Positions 16,799 to 25,418 of a DNA stretch of 53,221 nt are shown piece by piece. Made by a program: the position numbers and the translations under genes. Position 1 is the first letter of the stretch, and each line of letters begins with the position of its first letter. Under the pieces are notes generated by a model that worked only from the letters and a program-made list of their open reading frames with translations, ran no database searches and was not told where the DNA came from. This stretch comes from an uncultured Bacteroides sp. GTDB lineage: Bacteria; Bacteroidota; Bacteroidia; Bacteroidales; Bacteroidaceae. The stretch spans positions 1-53,221 of the forward strand of contig CALYZE010000009.1 of the NCBI GenBank assembly GCA_945607605.1, written 5' to 3'.

Positions 16799-19753
16799 AT
16801 GAAGGAAAACAACTACATGGCTTTTTTGCAGGAAGCACGTCAATTCATCCCGCAAGAAAGAATTTATACCGACGAACTTCGCCGGCTGGCTTGGGGAACA
16901 GATGCCGGTTTCTACCGTCTTATTCCTCAGATTGTAATCCGTTCAAGCGAAGAGGAAGAAGTTTCCCGATTGCTGATGCTCGCCGATCATTTTAACCTGC
17001 CCGTCACCTTCCGGGCAGCAGGTACCAGCCTGTCAGGTCAAGCCATCAGCGATTCCATCTTGATTGTAGCCGGTAAGCATTGGGAAAAATATACCTTGTC
17101 TCCCGATCATCAACAAATCACTTTGCAGCCAGGCATTATAGGGCAACGCGTTAATGAGATACTCGCTCCTTACGGACGTAAATTCTCTCCGGATCCTGCT
17201 TCCGTAAAAAATGCGATGGTAGGTGGCATCGTCATGAACAATGCCTCCGGAATGAACTGTGGAACACATGCCAATAGTGACAAAGTTCTTTTGTCTGCTC
17301 GCATCGTACTGGCAGACGGTACCGTACTGGATACAGGATCTCCGGTCAGTCGTGCTTCATTTGAAGTCACGCATCGTGATTTTATCCACCGTATTTGCGA
17401 GCTGCGCGACCAAGTGCGTGCCGATGAAAAACTGGCGGAACGCATTCGTTATAAATACTCCATCAAGAATGTAACCGGGTTGAATCTACTACCGTTCATT
17501 TCCTTCGATGATCCGTTTGATATTATTACCCATCTCTTGGTCGGATCGGAAGGTACGTTGGCGTTCCTTTCGCAGGTGACCATGAAGACAGAGTATGACT
17601 ACCCGCACAAAGCTAGTGCCATGCTCTACTTTAAGACTATCAAGGATGCCTGCCGTGCAATAGTGGCACTAAAGAAGCTAAACAACGAAAACGGCGAACG
17701 CACTGTGAAAGGTGCTGAATTACTCGACTGGAAATCACTGGCTTCCGTCAATGATCCTGTCTTTCTACGTTTTAAAAGCGAAGCGACTTCCTCTGTTTTA
17801 CCGGGAGTGGAGCATAACGACGGAAGTGGCCTCACTGCAGTGCTGACCGAGACAAAAGGTCGTACACCCGAAGAGCTGAAACAAAACATTGCTGTCATCG
17901 AAACGGCATTAGAAGCGTTCCAAACCTACGTCCCAGTACACTTCACTGATAAACCCGAAGAATACTCTAGCTATTGGGCCATCCGTTCCGGTATTTTCCC
18001 TTCAGTAGGGGGTACGCGTCAACCGGGAACCACCTGCCTCATCGAAGACGTTGCGTTCCATATCGAGAACCTACCCGAAGCAACGGCCGAGCTGCAACAA
18101 CTCATTGCCCGCCATGGCTATGACGATGCCTGTATTTACGGACATGCCCTGGAAGGAAACTTCCATTTCATCATCAATCAGTCTTTCAGTAGCGATGCAG
18201 AGGTAAAACGGTATGAAGACATGATGAATGATGTCAAAACCTTGGTAGTAGATAAATATGACGGCTCTTTGAAAGCCGAACATGGTACAGGCCGCAACAT
18301 GGCTCCTTTCGTACGCTATGAATGGGGAGATGCTGCATTTGAAATCATGAAAGCAGTCAAGACACTCTTTGATCCGAAAGGCTTGCTGAACCCCGGCGTG
18401 ATTTTCAACGATGATCCGAAGTGCCACATCAAGAATTTCAAGCCACTCCCTCTCATCCCTCTCGATGAAAAGAGTCCGGCTGCTCAAGTGAATCGTTGCA
18501 TAGAATGTGGATTCTGCGAAATAAATTGCCTTTCTTGCGGTTTTACCCTTTCTCCCCGCCAACGCATCATTCTGCGCCGTGAAATCTCCCACCTGAAGCA
18601 AAGTGGTAAAGATCCGGAGCGTCTTAAATTATTGGAAAAACAATACAAATATCCCGGCAATCAAACTTGTGCCGGAGATGGTCTTTGCTCTATGTCCTGT
18701 CCGATGAATATCAATACCGGTGATCTGACTCACATCATCCGCCAGGAATTATTGCCAAAAGGTAGTTTGGGATACAAAGTTGGCGACTTCGCCGCCCATC
18801 ACTTTGCCGGGATCAAAAGCTCTTTACGACCGATATTAGGATTGGCCAATTTCGGACATTCCCTATTAGGAACAAAAGCGATGAGCAGCATCACAAAAGG
18901 GATGCACCACGCACTGGGTGTTCCTTTATGGACTCCGGCTCTACCAAAAAGTTTTAAATATTCAGAAGCAAAGGCTCCATCAATCACCAACGAAGAATGG
19001 AAGGTCGTTTATTTCCCTAGTTGCATCAACCAAACGATGGGATTACCCCAAAAAAGCCCTGTAGAACAACCGTTGGTCAACAAAATGATTTCTTTGTTGC
19101 AAAAAGCCGGTTACGAGGTGATTTTCCCCACGGATATGGAGAAACTCTGTTGTGGCACAATTTGGGAAAGTAAAGGTATGTTGGACATTGCCGACCGCAA
19201 AGCAGAAGAGTTAGAAGCTGCTCTTTGGAAAGCCAGTGAGCAGGGTAAGTATCCGGTGCTTTGCGACCAAAGTCCTTGCTTGCATCGCATGCGCGAAACA
19301 ATCAAGAGTATGAAGCTCTACGAGCCCGCAGAGTTTATCTATACCTTCCTCAAAGATAAATTGACTTTCACACAAACCAACCGACCTGTTGCAGTTCACG
19401 TCACTTGTTCCATGCAAAAAATGGGATTGGCACATACACTCGTCCAACTGGCACGTCTCTGTTCCTCCCGAGTTTTTATACCGGAAGAAGTAGGCTGCTG
19501 CGGCTTTGCAGGCGATCGGGGTTTCACCTATCCCGAACTGAACACTTATGCTTTGCGTAAACTACAGCCACAGATAGAAGCTGCCGGAATAGGCATCGGC
19601 TACTCAAACAGTCGTACCTGTGAAATCGGACTGAGTACGAACTCTGGTATTCCTTATGTCTCCATAGTTTATCTTGTGGATGAATGCACAAGACCAAGGG
19701 TGAAAGCGACAGATGAAGTAGCAGAAGGCATAAATAAGGAATCTTTAATTTAA
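16799..19753 (+). CDS. FAD-linked, Fe-S D-lactate-type dehydrogenase
   Basis: 984 residues, soluble. The N-terminus is a GlcD-type FAD-binding domain (about 40-270; AAGTSLSGQAIS, VGGIVMNNASGMNCG, VGSEGTLAFLS), followed by the FAD-oxidase C-terminal domain to about 550, including HALEGNFHFI and the AEHGTGRNMAPF block. An Fe-S section has C567, C570, C573, C577 and a second cluster site C624-x5-C630-x3-C634-P. Two CCG half-domains follow (C784-C785-G, C900-C901-G). This order matches FAD/Fe-S D-lactate and related 2-hydroxyacid dehydrogenases. MurQ, three genes downstream, releases D-lactate from MurNAc-6-P, so oxidation of D-lactate to pyruvate is the best-supported role here. D-2-hydroxyglutarate or glycolate remain possible. 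Confidence 0.82.
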   Translation: MKENNYMAFLQEARQFIPQERIYTDELRRLAWGTDAGFYRLIPQIVIRSSEEEEVSRLLMLADHFNLPVTFRAAGTSLSGQAISDSILIVAGKHWEKYTLSPDHQQITLQPGIIGQRVNEILAPYGRKFSPDPASVKNAMVGGIVMNNASGMNCGTHANSDKVLLSARIVLADGTVLDTGSPVSRASFEVTHRDFIHRICELRDQVRADEKLAERIRYKYSIKNVTGLNLLPFISFDDPFDIITHLLVGSEGTLAFLSQVTMKTEYDYPHKASAMLYFKTIKDACRAIVALKKLNNENGERTVKGAELLDWKSLASVNDPVFLRFKSEATSSVLPGVEHNDGSGLTAVLTETKGRTPEELKQNIAVIETALEAFQTYVPVHFTDKPEEYSSYWAIRSGIFPSVGGTRQPGTTCLIEDVAFHIENLPEATAELQQLIARHGYDDACIYGHALEGNFHFIINQSFSSDAEVKRYEDMMNDVKTLVVDKYDGSLKAEHGTGRNMAPFVRYEWGDAAFEIMKAVKTLFDPKGLLNPGVIFNDDPKCHIKNFKPLPLIPLDEKSPAAQVNRCIECGFCEINCLSCGFTLSPRQRIILRREISHLKQSGKDPERLKLLEKQYKYPGNQTCAGDGLCSMSCPMNINTGDLTHIIRQELLPKGSLGYKVGDFAAHHFAGIKSSLRPILGLANFGHSLLGTKAMSSITKGMHHALGVPLWTPALPKSFKYSEAKAPSITNEEWKVVYFPSCINQTMGLPQKSPVEQPLVNKMISLLQKAGYEVIFPTDMEKLCCGTIWESKGMLDIADRKAEELEAALWKASEQGKYPVLCDQSPCLHRMRETIKSMKLYEPAEFIYTFLKDKLTFTQTNRPVAVHVTCSMQKMGLAHTLVQLARLCSSRVFIPEEVGCCGFAGDRGFTYPELNTYALRKLQPQIEAAGIGIGYSNSRTCEIGLSTNSGIPYVSIVYLVDECTRPRVKATDEVAEGINKESLI

Positions 19754-19766
19754 CACATAAAACGCA

Positions 19767-20957
19767 ATGAACAGTCAAAAAACAAGTAAACGCATCCTAG
19801 CACTCGACATCCTCCGGGGGGTTACGATTGCCGGAATGATCATGGTTAACAATCCAGGGTCGTGGGCTCATATCTACGCTCCATTGGGACATGCACAATG
19901 GCTCGGGCTGACTCCTACCGACCTTGTCTTTCCTTTCTTTATGTTCATCATGGGAATCTCTACTTACATTTCTATGAAGAAGTTCAATTTTGAATTCAGT
20001 ACTACCACTGCCTTGAAAATATTGAAACGTTCCGTCATTATCTTCCTCATAGGATTGGCTATTAGTTGGTTTTCACGCTTCTGTTACTACTGGGGTTCTG
20101 CGCCAGACAGTCTAAGTTTTGCCGAAAATCTATGGGCATCTGTGTGGACGTTCGACCGTATGCGTATCTTGGGAGTCATGCAGCGTTTGGCGTTGTGCTA
20201 TGGAGCTACTGCCCTCATAGCTTTGACGATGAAGCATAAACACATCCCCTATCTCATTGCTTCTCTATTAATAGGTTATTTCATTCTGTTGCTTTGCGGT
20301 AACGGGTTTGCTTATAACGAAACGAATATCCTTTCCATTGTAGATCGTGCAATTCTTACCCCCGCTCATATGTACAAAGACAATGGCATTGACCCGGAAG
20401 GCATTTTAAGTACGATTCCTTCCATCGCTCATGTACTGTTGGGATTCTGTGTAGGCCGTATGATGCTAGGAAACGATCAAAGTGTCAAAGAAGACCGTGC
20501 AGCTTTACTCAACTCACACCTTATCAAACTGTTTCTGGTCGGTACAATCCTCACCTTTGCAGGTTTTCTGTTGAGTTACGGATGTCCTATCAGCAAAAAA
20601 ATATGGTCGCCTACTTTTGTACTCGTTACTTGCGGACTGGCCTCCAGTTTTCTAGCGCTCCTCATCTGGATTATCGATGTAAAAGGATATAAGAAATGGA
20701 GTGTATTCTTCGAGTCATTCGGTGTAAACCCCTTGTTTATGTATGTATTGGGTGGCGTTCTCGGCATTCTCTTCGGAAGCATCAGTTTTCCATGGGAGGG
20801 AGGCAGCATCAGTATACATGGATTCCTATACAAGATTATACTGATGCCTCTATTTGGGCCAACAGGTGGTTCGCTGGCTTATGCCTTGGTATTCATAGCC
20901 ATCAATTGGTCTATCGGATACCAGCTATACAAACGGAAAATATACATCAAAATATAA
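19767..20957 (+). CDS. murT: MurT-like inner-membrane protein (DUF5009/COG4299, HGSNAT-related)
   Basis: 396 residues with about 10 hydrophobic segments. The opening ALDILRGVTIAGMIMVNNPG, then WLGLTPTDLVFPFFMFIMG and FDRMRILGVMQRLALCYG, are diagnostic of the COG4299/NagX family related to lysosomal heparan-glucosaminide N-acetyltransferase. It is directly followed by a BadF-type kinase (25 bp) and a MurQ etherase. From memory, a three-gene Tannerella forsythia cluster of transporter, kinase and etherase (murT-murK-murQ) allows MurNAc uptake, and the transporter works together with the kinase. The name MurT rests on this synteny. Whether the protein transports MurNAc itself or modifies it at the membrane cannot be told from sequence. 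Confidence 0.75.
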   Translation: MNSQKTSKRILALDILRGVTIAGMIMVNNPGSWAHIYAPLGHAQWLGLTPTDLVFPFFMFIMGISTYISMKKFNFEFSTTTALKILKRSVIIFLIGLAISWFSRFCYYWGSAPDSLSFAENLWASVWTFDRMRILGVMQRLALCYGATALIALTMKHKHIPYLIASLLIGYFILLLCGNGFAYNETNILSIVDRAILTPAHMYKDNGIDPEGILSTIPSIAHVLLGFCVGRMMLGNDQSVKEDRAALLNSHLIKLFLVGTILTFAGFLLSYGCPISKKIWSPTFVLVTCGLASSFLALLIWIIDVKGYKKWSVFFESFGVNPLFMYVLGGVLGILFGSISFPWEGGSISIHGFLYKIILMPLFGPTGGSLAYALVFIAINWSIGYQLYKRKIYIKI

Positions 20958-20982
20958 TGATTAATTACTAAATACTAAATAC

Positions 20983-21825
20983 ATGATTCTAATAGCAGAC
21001 AGTGGATCTACAAAGACCGATTGGTGCGTTGTAGAAAATGGAGTGCTTCTCCAGCAAATATTCACGAAAGGAACCAATCCTTTCTTTCAGTCGGAAGAGG
21101 AAATCAGTAATGAAATAGAGACTGCATTATTACCTCAATTAAAAAGCAATGAGCTGGATGCTGTCTATTTTTATGGAGCCGGATGTGGGTTTCCTGACAA
21201 AATCAGCATGGTACACCGCGCCATCACCAAGCATCTGAAAGTCCAAAAAGAGGTAGAAGTCAGCACCGATATGCTAGCTGCCGCACGTGGACTTTGCGGG
21301 CATACTGCAGGCATTGCCTGTATCATAGGTACGGGATCTAACTCTTGTTACTACAATGGGAAGGACATTGTTACCAATGTTTCTCCCTTGGGCTTCATCT
21401 TAGGAGACGAAGGTAGTGGGGCTTGTTTGGGTAAGTTGCTGGTAGGCGACATTCTCAAAAACCAAATGAAGCCGGAATTGAAAGCGAAGTTTCTTTCACA
21501 TTTCAATCTGACACCGGCAGAGATCATAGATCGTGTGTACCGCAAACCATTTCCCAATCGTTTTTTGGCTAGCTTGTCTCCTTTCTTGGCACAAAACTTG
21601 GACGAACCTAGCATACATGCATTGGTACTAAATAGTTTCAAAGCATTCTTGAAACGTAATGTCATGCAGTACGATTATCAGCACAATAAGGTACATTTTA
21701 TTGGTTCCGTAGCTTTCTATTACAAAGGAGTGCTGGAAGAAGCAACAAAGGAAATGGGTATCCAGTTGGGCACGATCATCAAGAGTCCGATGGAAGGATT
21801 GATACAATATCATAGCGGAGAGTAA
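20983..21825 (+). CDS. murK: N-acetylmuramic acid/GlcNAc kinase, BadF/BadG/NagK type
   Basis: 280 residues, cytoplasmic. ASKHA-fold sugar kinase: phosphate-1 motif ADSGSTKTDW (residues 5-14), FYGAGCGFP, the adenosine/phosphate-2 segment CIIGTGSNSCYYNG, and LGDEGSGACLG. Length fits the short BadF/BadG type of Bacteroidota. Its place between the MurT-like gene and murQ supports phosphorylation of MurNAc to MurNAc-6-P, the substrate of MurQ, as described for Tannerella MurK; GlcNAc may also be accepted. A small hairpin follows the stop codon and a 110-bp gap precedes murQ. Confidence 0.83.
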   Translation: MILIADSGSTKTDWCVVENGVLLQQIFTKGTNPFFQSEEEISNEIETALLPQLKSNELDAVYFYGAGCGFPDKISMVHRAITKHLKVQKEVEVSTDMLAAARGLCGHTAGIACIIGTGSNSCYYNGKDIVTNVSPLGFILGDEGSGACLGKLLVGDILKNQMKPELKAKFLSHFNLTPAEIIDRVYRKPFPNRFLASLSPFLAQNLDEPSIHALVLNSFKAFLKRNVMQYDYQHNKVHFIGSVAFYYKGVLEEATKEMGIQLGTIIKSPMEGLIQYHSGE

Positions 21826-21840
21826 TAGCGTGATACGCTA
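21826..21840 (+). promoter_or_regulatory. Small hairpin directly after the murK stop codon
   Basis: TAGCGT (21826-21831) pairs with ACGCTA (21835-21840) around a 3-nt loop, immediately after the TAA. No T tract follows, so it probably affects mRNA stability or processing. The remaining gap to murQ shows no TAnnTTTG box. Confidence 0.4.
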
Positions 21841-21935
21841 CTCTTATCACCTAGCAAAATCGTAAATTGTCAACGTACCTATGCGTTAAAGATAAAAGAA
21901 AAGTCATAACCGTAGGGAATAAATAGTAAACTCTT

Positions 21936-22751
21936 ATGTTCGCAAAAATATCAGAGCAACCTTCGCTCTACAACGACTTGGAAAAAAAGTCTGTCCGTGA
22001 AATCCTCGAAGATATCAACACGGAAGATCAAAAAATAGCACTGGCAGTGCAGAAAGCAATTCCTCAAATTGAGAAGTTAGTCAATCAAATCGTACCCCGC
22101 ATGAAGCAAGGCGGACGTATATTCTACATGGGTGCCGGTACCAGCGGACGTCTCGGCGTTCTCGATGCTTCGGAGATTCCTCCTACATTCGGTATGCCAC
22201 CTACGTTGGTTATCGGTCTGATTGCCGGCGGAGATACCGCTCTTCGCAATCCGGTAGAAAATGCAGAAGATGATATTCATCGGGGTTGGGAAGAGTTGAT
22301 GGAACGCAACATTACCGATAAAGATACGGTGATCGGCATTGCAGCTTCCGGCACCACTCCTTACGTCATCGGAGCCATGCGCGAAGCACGTGAGCATGGT
22401 ATTCTGACCGGTTGCATCACCAGCAATCCAGACTCACCGATGGCTGCAGAAGCAGATGTACCTATTGAAATGGTGGTAGGGCCTGAGTATGTAACCGGTA
22501 GTTCCCGCATGAAATCAGGTACCGGACAGAAAATGATTCTCAACATGATTACCACTTCCATCATGATACAGCTAGGACGTGTCAAAGGCAACAAGATGGT
22601 TAATATGCAACTCAGTAATAAGAAGTTGGTAGATCGTGGCACACGCATGCTTGTAGAAGAACTTGGACTGGACTATGGTAAGGCAAAAACCTTGTTACTT
22701 ATGCATGGTTCTGTGAAGAAGGCATCAGATGCCTATCGTGCACAACCTTAA
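21936..22751 (+). CDS. murQ: N-acetylmuramic acid 6-phosphate etherase MurQ
   Basis: 271 residues, cytoplasmic SIS-fold enzyme. It cleaves the D-lactyl ether of MurNAc-6-P to give GlcNAc-6-P and D-lactate. The motif FYMGAGTSGRLGVLDASEIP (residues 63-82) contains the sugar-phosphate binding loop and E80, equivalent to the catalytic Glu of Escherichia coli MurQ. ENAEDD near residue 112 supplies the second catalytic acid. GIAASGTTPYV and the SSRMKSGTGQKMILNM block complete the signature. Length is slightly shorter than the 298 residues of E. coli MurQ, mostly at the C-terminus. It is transcribed with murT-murK, and the next gene starts 13 bp downstream. Confidence 0.93.
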   Translation: MFAKISEQPSLYNDLEKKSVREILEDINTEDQKIALAVQKAIPQIEKLVNQIVPRMKQGGRIFYMGAGTSGRLGVLDASEIPPTFGMPPTLVIGLIAGGDTALRNPVENAEDDIHRGWEELMERNITDKDTVIGIAASGTTPYVIGAMREAREHGILTGCITSNPDSPMAAEADVPIEMVVGPEYVTGSSRMKSGTGQKMILNMITTSIMIQLGRVKGNKMVNMQLSNKKLVDRGTRMLVEELGLDYGKAKTLLLMHGSVKKASDAYRAQP

Positions 22752-22764
22752 AAAACATTTCCTC

Positions 22765-24624
22765 ATGAAAATATCTCATCTTCTCCTTCTCCTCTTTGCT
22801 GGTTCGCAGGTTGCCATGGCACAACCTCTGCAACGAGTGGCGCCCGAACAAGCAGGTATGGATTCTCGCAAACTGATGTATGCCGACGAAGCCATTGAAA
22901 AGGCCATTGCCGACAAGGATATTCCCGGTGCCGTACTTGCTGTGGTACGTGATGGTAAGATGGCCTATTTAAAAGCCTACGGCAACAAACGAGTTTACCC
23001 TCAGGTAGAACCCATGACCACTCATACCATCTTCGACATGGCTTCGTGTAGTAAGTCAATGGGTACAGCTGTTTGTGTCCTCCAATTGGCAGAACAAGGG
23101 AAACTCCGCATGCTCGATCCTGTCAGTCTTTACATCCCCCACTTCAGAAGTTGGGAAAGTGAAGACGGTAAAGACAAAAAGACCATTCGCATTGCTGACC
23201 TGATGACTCACACTTCCGGTTTGCCTCCTTATGCTCCTGCCGCCGAACTGGAGAAAAAGCATGGTTCACCCAGCCCTGAAGGACTGATGGAGTATATTGC
23301 CACTTGCAGACGTGATTTCAAGCCGCAAACAGACTTTCAATACAGCTGTCTGAATTTCATCACCTTACAGCATATCATAGAAATTGTCAGTGGAAAGTCA
23401 CTGCGTGATTTTGCTCGTGAAAATTTGTTTGATGTATTGGGGATGAATTATACGGACTATCTCCCCTGCGAACGTGATAAAAACGGACAATGGTTCAATA
23501 CAGTAGATGCTCATTGGGCAGGTATGACTGAGGGAGATTGGCACAGCCTTATCGCCCCCACCGAAAAGCAACCGAACGGACAAGTGCTCTGCGGACAAGT
23601 ACATGATCCACTTGCACGTATTCTGAATGGAGGTATCAGTGGAAATGCCGGAGTATTCTCTTGCGCAGAAGACATTGCCGTGCTTTGCGCCGCTCTACAA
23701 AACGGCGGCGAATGGAACGGACGTCGCATCCTAAGCCCTCTCGGAGTGAAGGCCATGCGCACCGTACCTCGTGCAACAGCTACTCTTGGACGGACACTCG
23801 GTTGGGATAATTTCACAGCGTACGCTTCCAATCATGGAGATCTCCTCAGTCCCAATACCTACGGGCATACCGGCTATACAGGGACTTCCATCGTTATTGA
23901 TCCGGACAATGACACTTCCGTCATCCTACTGACCAATGCCGTGCATCCCGAAGACGGGCATAGTGTCGTACGTCTACGCTCCTTGGTAGCCAATGCAGTA
24001 GCAGCCTCTATCTACCCTGCTCCCCGCACCTACACCGACCACTATTACAAACGTTTTCTTCAATTTATGGATGAACCTGCCATTACGTCCAAAGAGATCG
24101 TAATGTTGGGCAATAGCTTGACAGAAGGAGGTGGTGACTGGTCTGAACGTCTTGGCAAGAAGAATGTACGCAACCGTGGAATCATCGGTGACGAAGTCAT
24201 GGGGATTTACGATCGCTTGCATCAAATACTCCCAGGACATCCAGCCAAATTATTTCTACTCATCGGTGTCAATGACATCTCTCATGACCTGACCACAGAC
24301 AGCATCGTAAGCATGATTCGCATGACGGTGGAACGTATTCAACGTGAATCCCCCCAAACAAAGCTTTACCTGCAAAGTCTGCTACCTTTCAATGAAAGTT
24401 TTGGTCGTTATAAGAAGCTGATAGGCAAAACAGAAATGATACCGGAAATCAATGTCCGCTTAGAAGCATTAGCGAAAGAAAAGAAGATTACCTATATCAA
24501 CCTCTTCCCTCTCTTCACTGAAAAGGGAACCCATGTTTTACAAGCCAACCTCACGGCAGACGGGTTGCATTTAAAAGATGAAGGGTATAAAATTTGGGTA
24601 AAGGCTTTAAAAAAGCACCTTTAA
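22765..24624 (+). CDS. Exported serine hydrolase (class C beta-lactamase fold) fused to an SGNH/GDSL esterase
   Basis: 619 residues from the ATG at 22765, chosen because it opens a clean signal peptide (ends VAMAQ). An upstream ATG at 22729 lies inside murQ. The first domain (about 25-420) is a penicillin-binding/class C beta-lactamase-like serine hydrolase with S94-C-S-K97 (SxxK), YSCLN in place of the usual YxN, and GHTG near residue 370 as the KTG equivalent. The second domain (about 440-619) is an SGNH hydrolase: block I LGNSLTEGG with S451, block II GIIGDE, block III GVNDIS, and DGLH with D599 and H602. In this operon a D-Ala or ester-removing activity plus an O-acetyl-peptidoglycan esterase is a reasonable guess, not shown. 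Last gene before the terminator. Confidence 0.83.
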   Translation: MKISHLLLLLFAGSQVAMAQPLQRVAPEQAGMDSRKLMYADEAIEKAIADKDIPGAVLAVVRDGKMAYLKAYGNKRVYPQVEPMTTHTIFDMASCSKSMGTAVCVLQLAEQGKLRMLDPVSLYIPHFRSWESEDGKDKKTIRIADLMTHTSGLPPYAPAAELEKKHGSPSPEGLMEYIATCRRDFKPQTDFQYSCLNFITLQHIIEIVSGKSLRDFARENLFDVLGMNYTDYLPCERDKNGQWFNTVDAHWAGMTEGDWHSLIAPTEKQPNGQVLCGQVHDPLARILNGGISGNAGVFSCAEDIAVLCAALQNGGEWNGRRILSPLGVKAMRTVPRATATLGRTLGWDNFTAYASNHGDLLSPNTYGHTGYTGTSIVIDPDNDTSVILLTNAVHPEDGHSVVRLRSLVANAVAASIYPAPRTYTDHYYKRFLQFMDEPAITSKEIVMLGNSLTEGGGDWSERLGKKNVRNRGIIGDEVMGIYDRLHQILPGHPAKLFLLIGVNDISHDLTTDSIVSMIRMTVERIQRESPQTKLYLQSLLPFNESFGRYKKLIGKTEMIPEINVRLEALAKEKKITYINLFPLFTEKGTHVLQANLTADGLHLKDEGYKIWVKALKKHL

Positions 24625-24630
24625 TAGAAT

Positions 24631-24674
24631 AAAAAAACAGCGATATCCCGAAATGGAATACCGCTGTTTTTTTT
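24631..24674. terminator. Bidirectional intrinsic terminator ending the salvage operon
   Basis: AAAAAACAGCG on the left pairs with CGCTGTTTTTT on the right, with an inner TAT/ATA and CC/GG extension and a short loop. T tracts occur on both strands. It serves the plus-strand operon ending at 24624 and the minus-strand FKBP gene ending at 24693. Confidence 0.85.
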
Positions 24675-24692
24675 ATTTATTTCTACTTTACA

Positions 24693-25325
24693 TCATTTTA
24701 CAACTTCAACAAGTTCTAAGTCAAAAGCCAATGTTGAATATCCTGGAATGGCTCCACTATCCGAAGTGCCATAGGCTGTTTGATAAGGTAAGTAAATCAT
24801 CCATCGTTCTCCAGGACGCATATATTGTATAGCCGTTACCCATCCCGTTCGCATACCGCTATTCCCTACCGGGAATGTCACCGGTGAATCAAAAAGTTCC
24901 GGTTCCGGCTTTTTTACCGGTGGATTAGGTATGCTCTCAATAGCACTATAACCTTCGAAATTACCATCAAATTTAGCACCATCAATCAACGTTCCATAGT
25001 AAAACACGACTGTAGATTGAGTATAAAGAGGAGGCTGTTCCGCCGTATCCGGTGTGATCTTCTTGCAGAATACATATTGAGGATTTTTATCCGTACTGGC
25101 TTCTGGCACTTGAAGAGCAAACATTTCACCAATATCCATCTTATCTACATCAGCCAGCGATCCACAATAATTGTTACCGACGGTTGTTTTTAAAGAGTCA
25201 ATAAAGGCCTCATTACGCGCTTTCCAGTTATCATACTTTCCTGCCTCTTCCACTTCTTCACAAGAAACGAAAGCTCCCACTAAAAAAAGCAAGAAAGGCA
25301 AAAACAAAAGGAATGGTCTTTTCAT
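24693..25325 (-). CDS. FKBP-type peptidyl-prolyl isomerase lipoprotein
   Basis: 210 residues from the ATG at 25325; a TTG 9 nt upstream is less likely. Lipoprotein signal with lipobox FVSC at about residues 18-21, so it is anchored in a membrane facing the periplasm or outside. The C-terminal third carries FKBP landmarks: GWVTAIQYMRPGERWMIYLP, YGTSDSGAIPGYSTLAFDLE. A proline isomerase/chaperone role for exported proteins is expected. Some active-site aromatics are hard to place by eye, so catalytic activity is not certain. It is downstream of glyS on the same strand with a 93-bp gap containing a hairpin, and ends at the shared terminator. Confidence 0.85.
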   Translation of the reverse strand: MKRPFLLFLPFLLFLVGAFVSCEEVEEAGKYDNWKARNEAFIDSLKTTVGNNYCGSLADVDKMDIGEMFALQVPEASTDKNPQYVFCKKITPDTAEQPPLYTQSTVVFYYGTLIDGAKFDGNFEGYSAIESIPNPPVKKPEPELFDSPVTFPVGNSGMRTGWVTAIQYMRPGERWMIYLPYQTAYGTSDSGAIPGYSTLAFDLELVEVVK

Positions 25326-25368
25326 CAAATTCAATAATTACAATATATACTAATTTTCATCTTAATGA

Positions 25369-25408
25369 TCTCCTGCCATTCAAAACATTTCCATGAAATG
25401 ACAGGAGA
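25369..25408 (-). terminator. Hairpin downstream of glyS
   Basis: TCTCCTG (25369-25375) pairs with CAGGAGA (25402-25408), extended by CATT/AATG after one mismatch; the loop is 16 nt. The T tract is weak on the minus strand, so it may terminate only partly and leave some readthrough into the FKBP gene. Confidence 0.5.
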
Positions 25409-25418
25409 CACGCAAGCA

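Noticed and set aside
18071..18601. 176-codon open frame on the minus strand
   Set aside because: Antisense to the FAD/Fe-S dehydrogenase across its Fe-S region, which is clearly coding on the plus strand.
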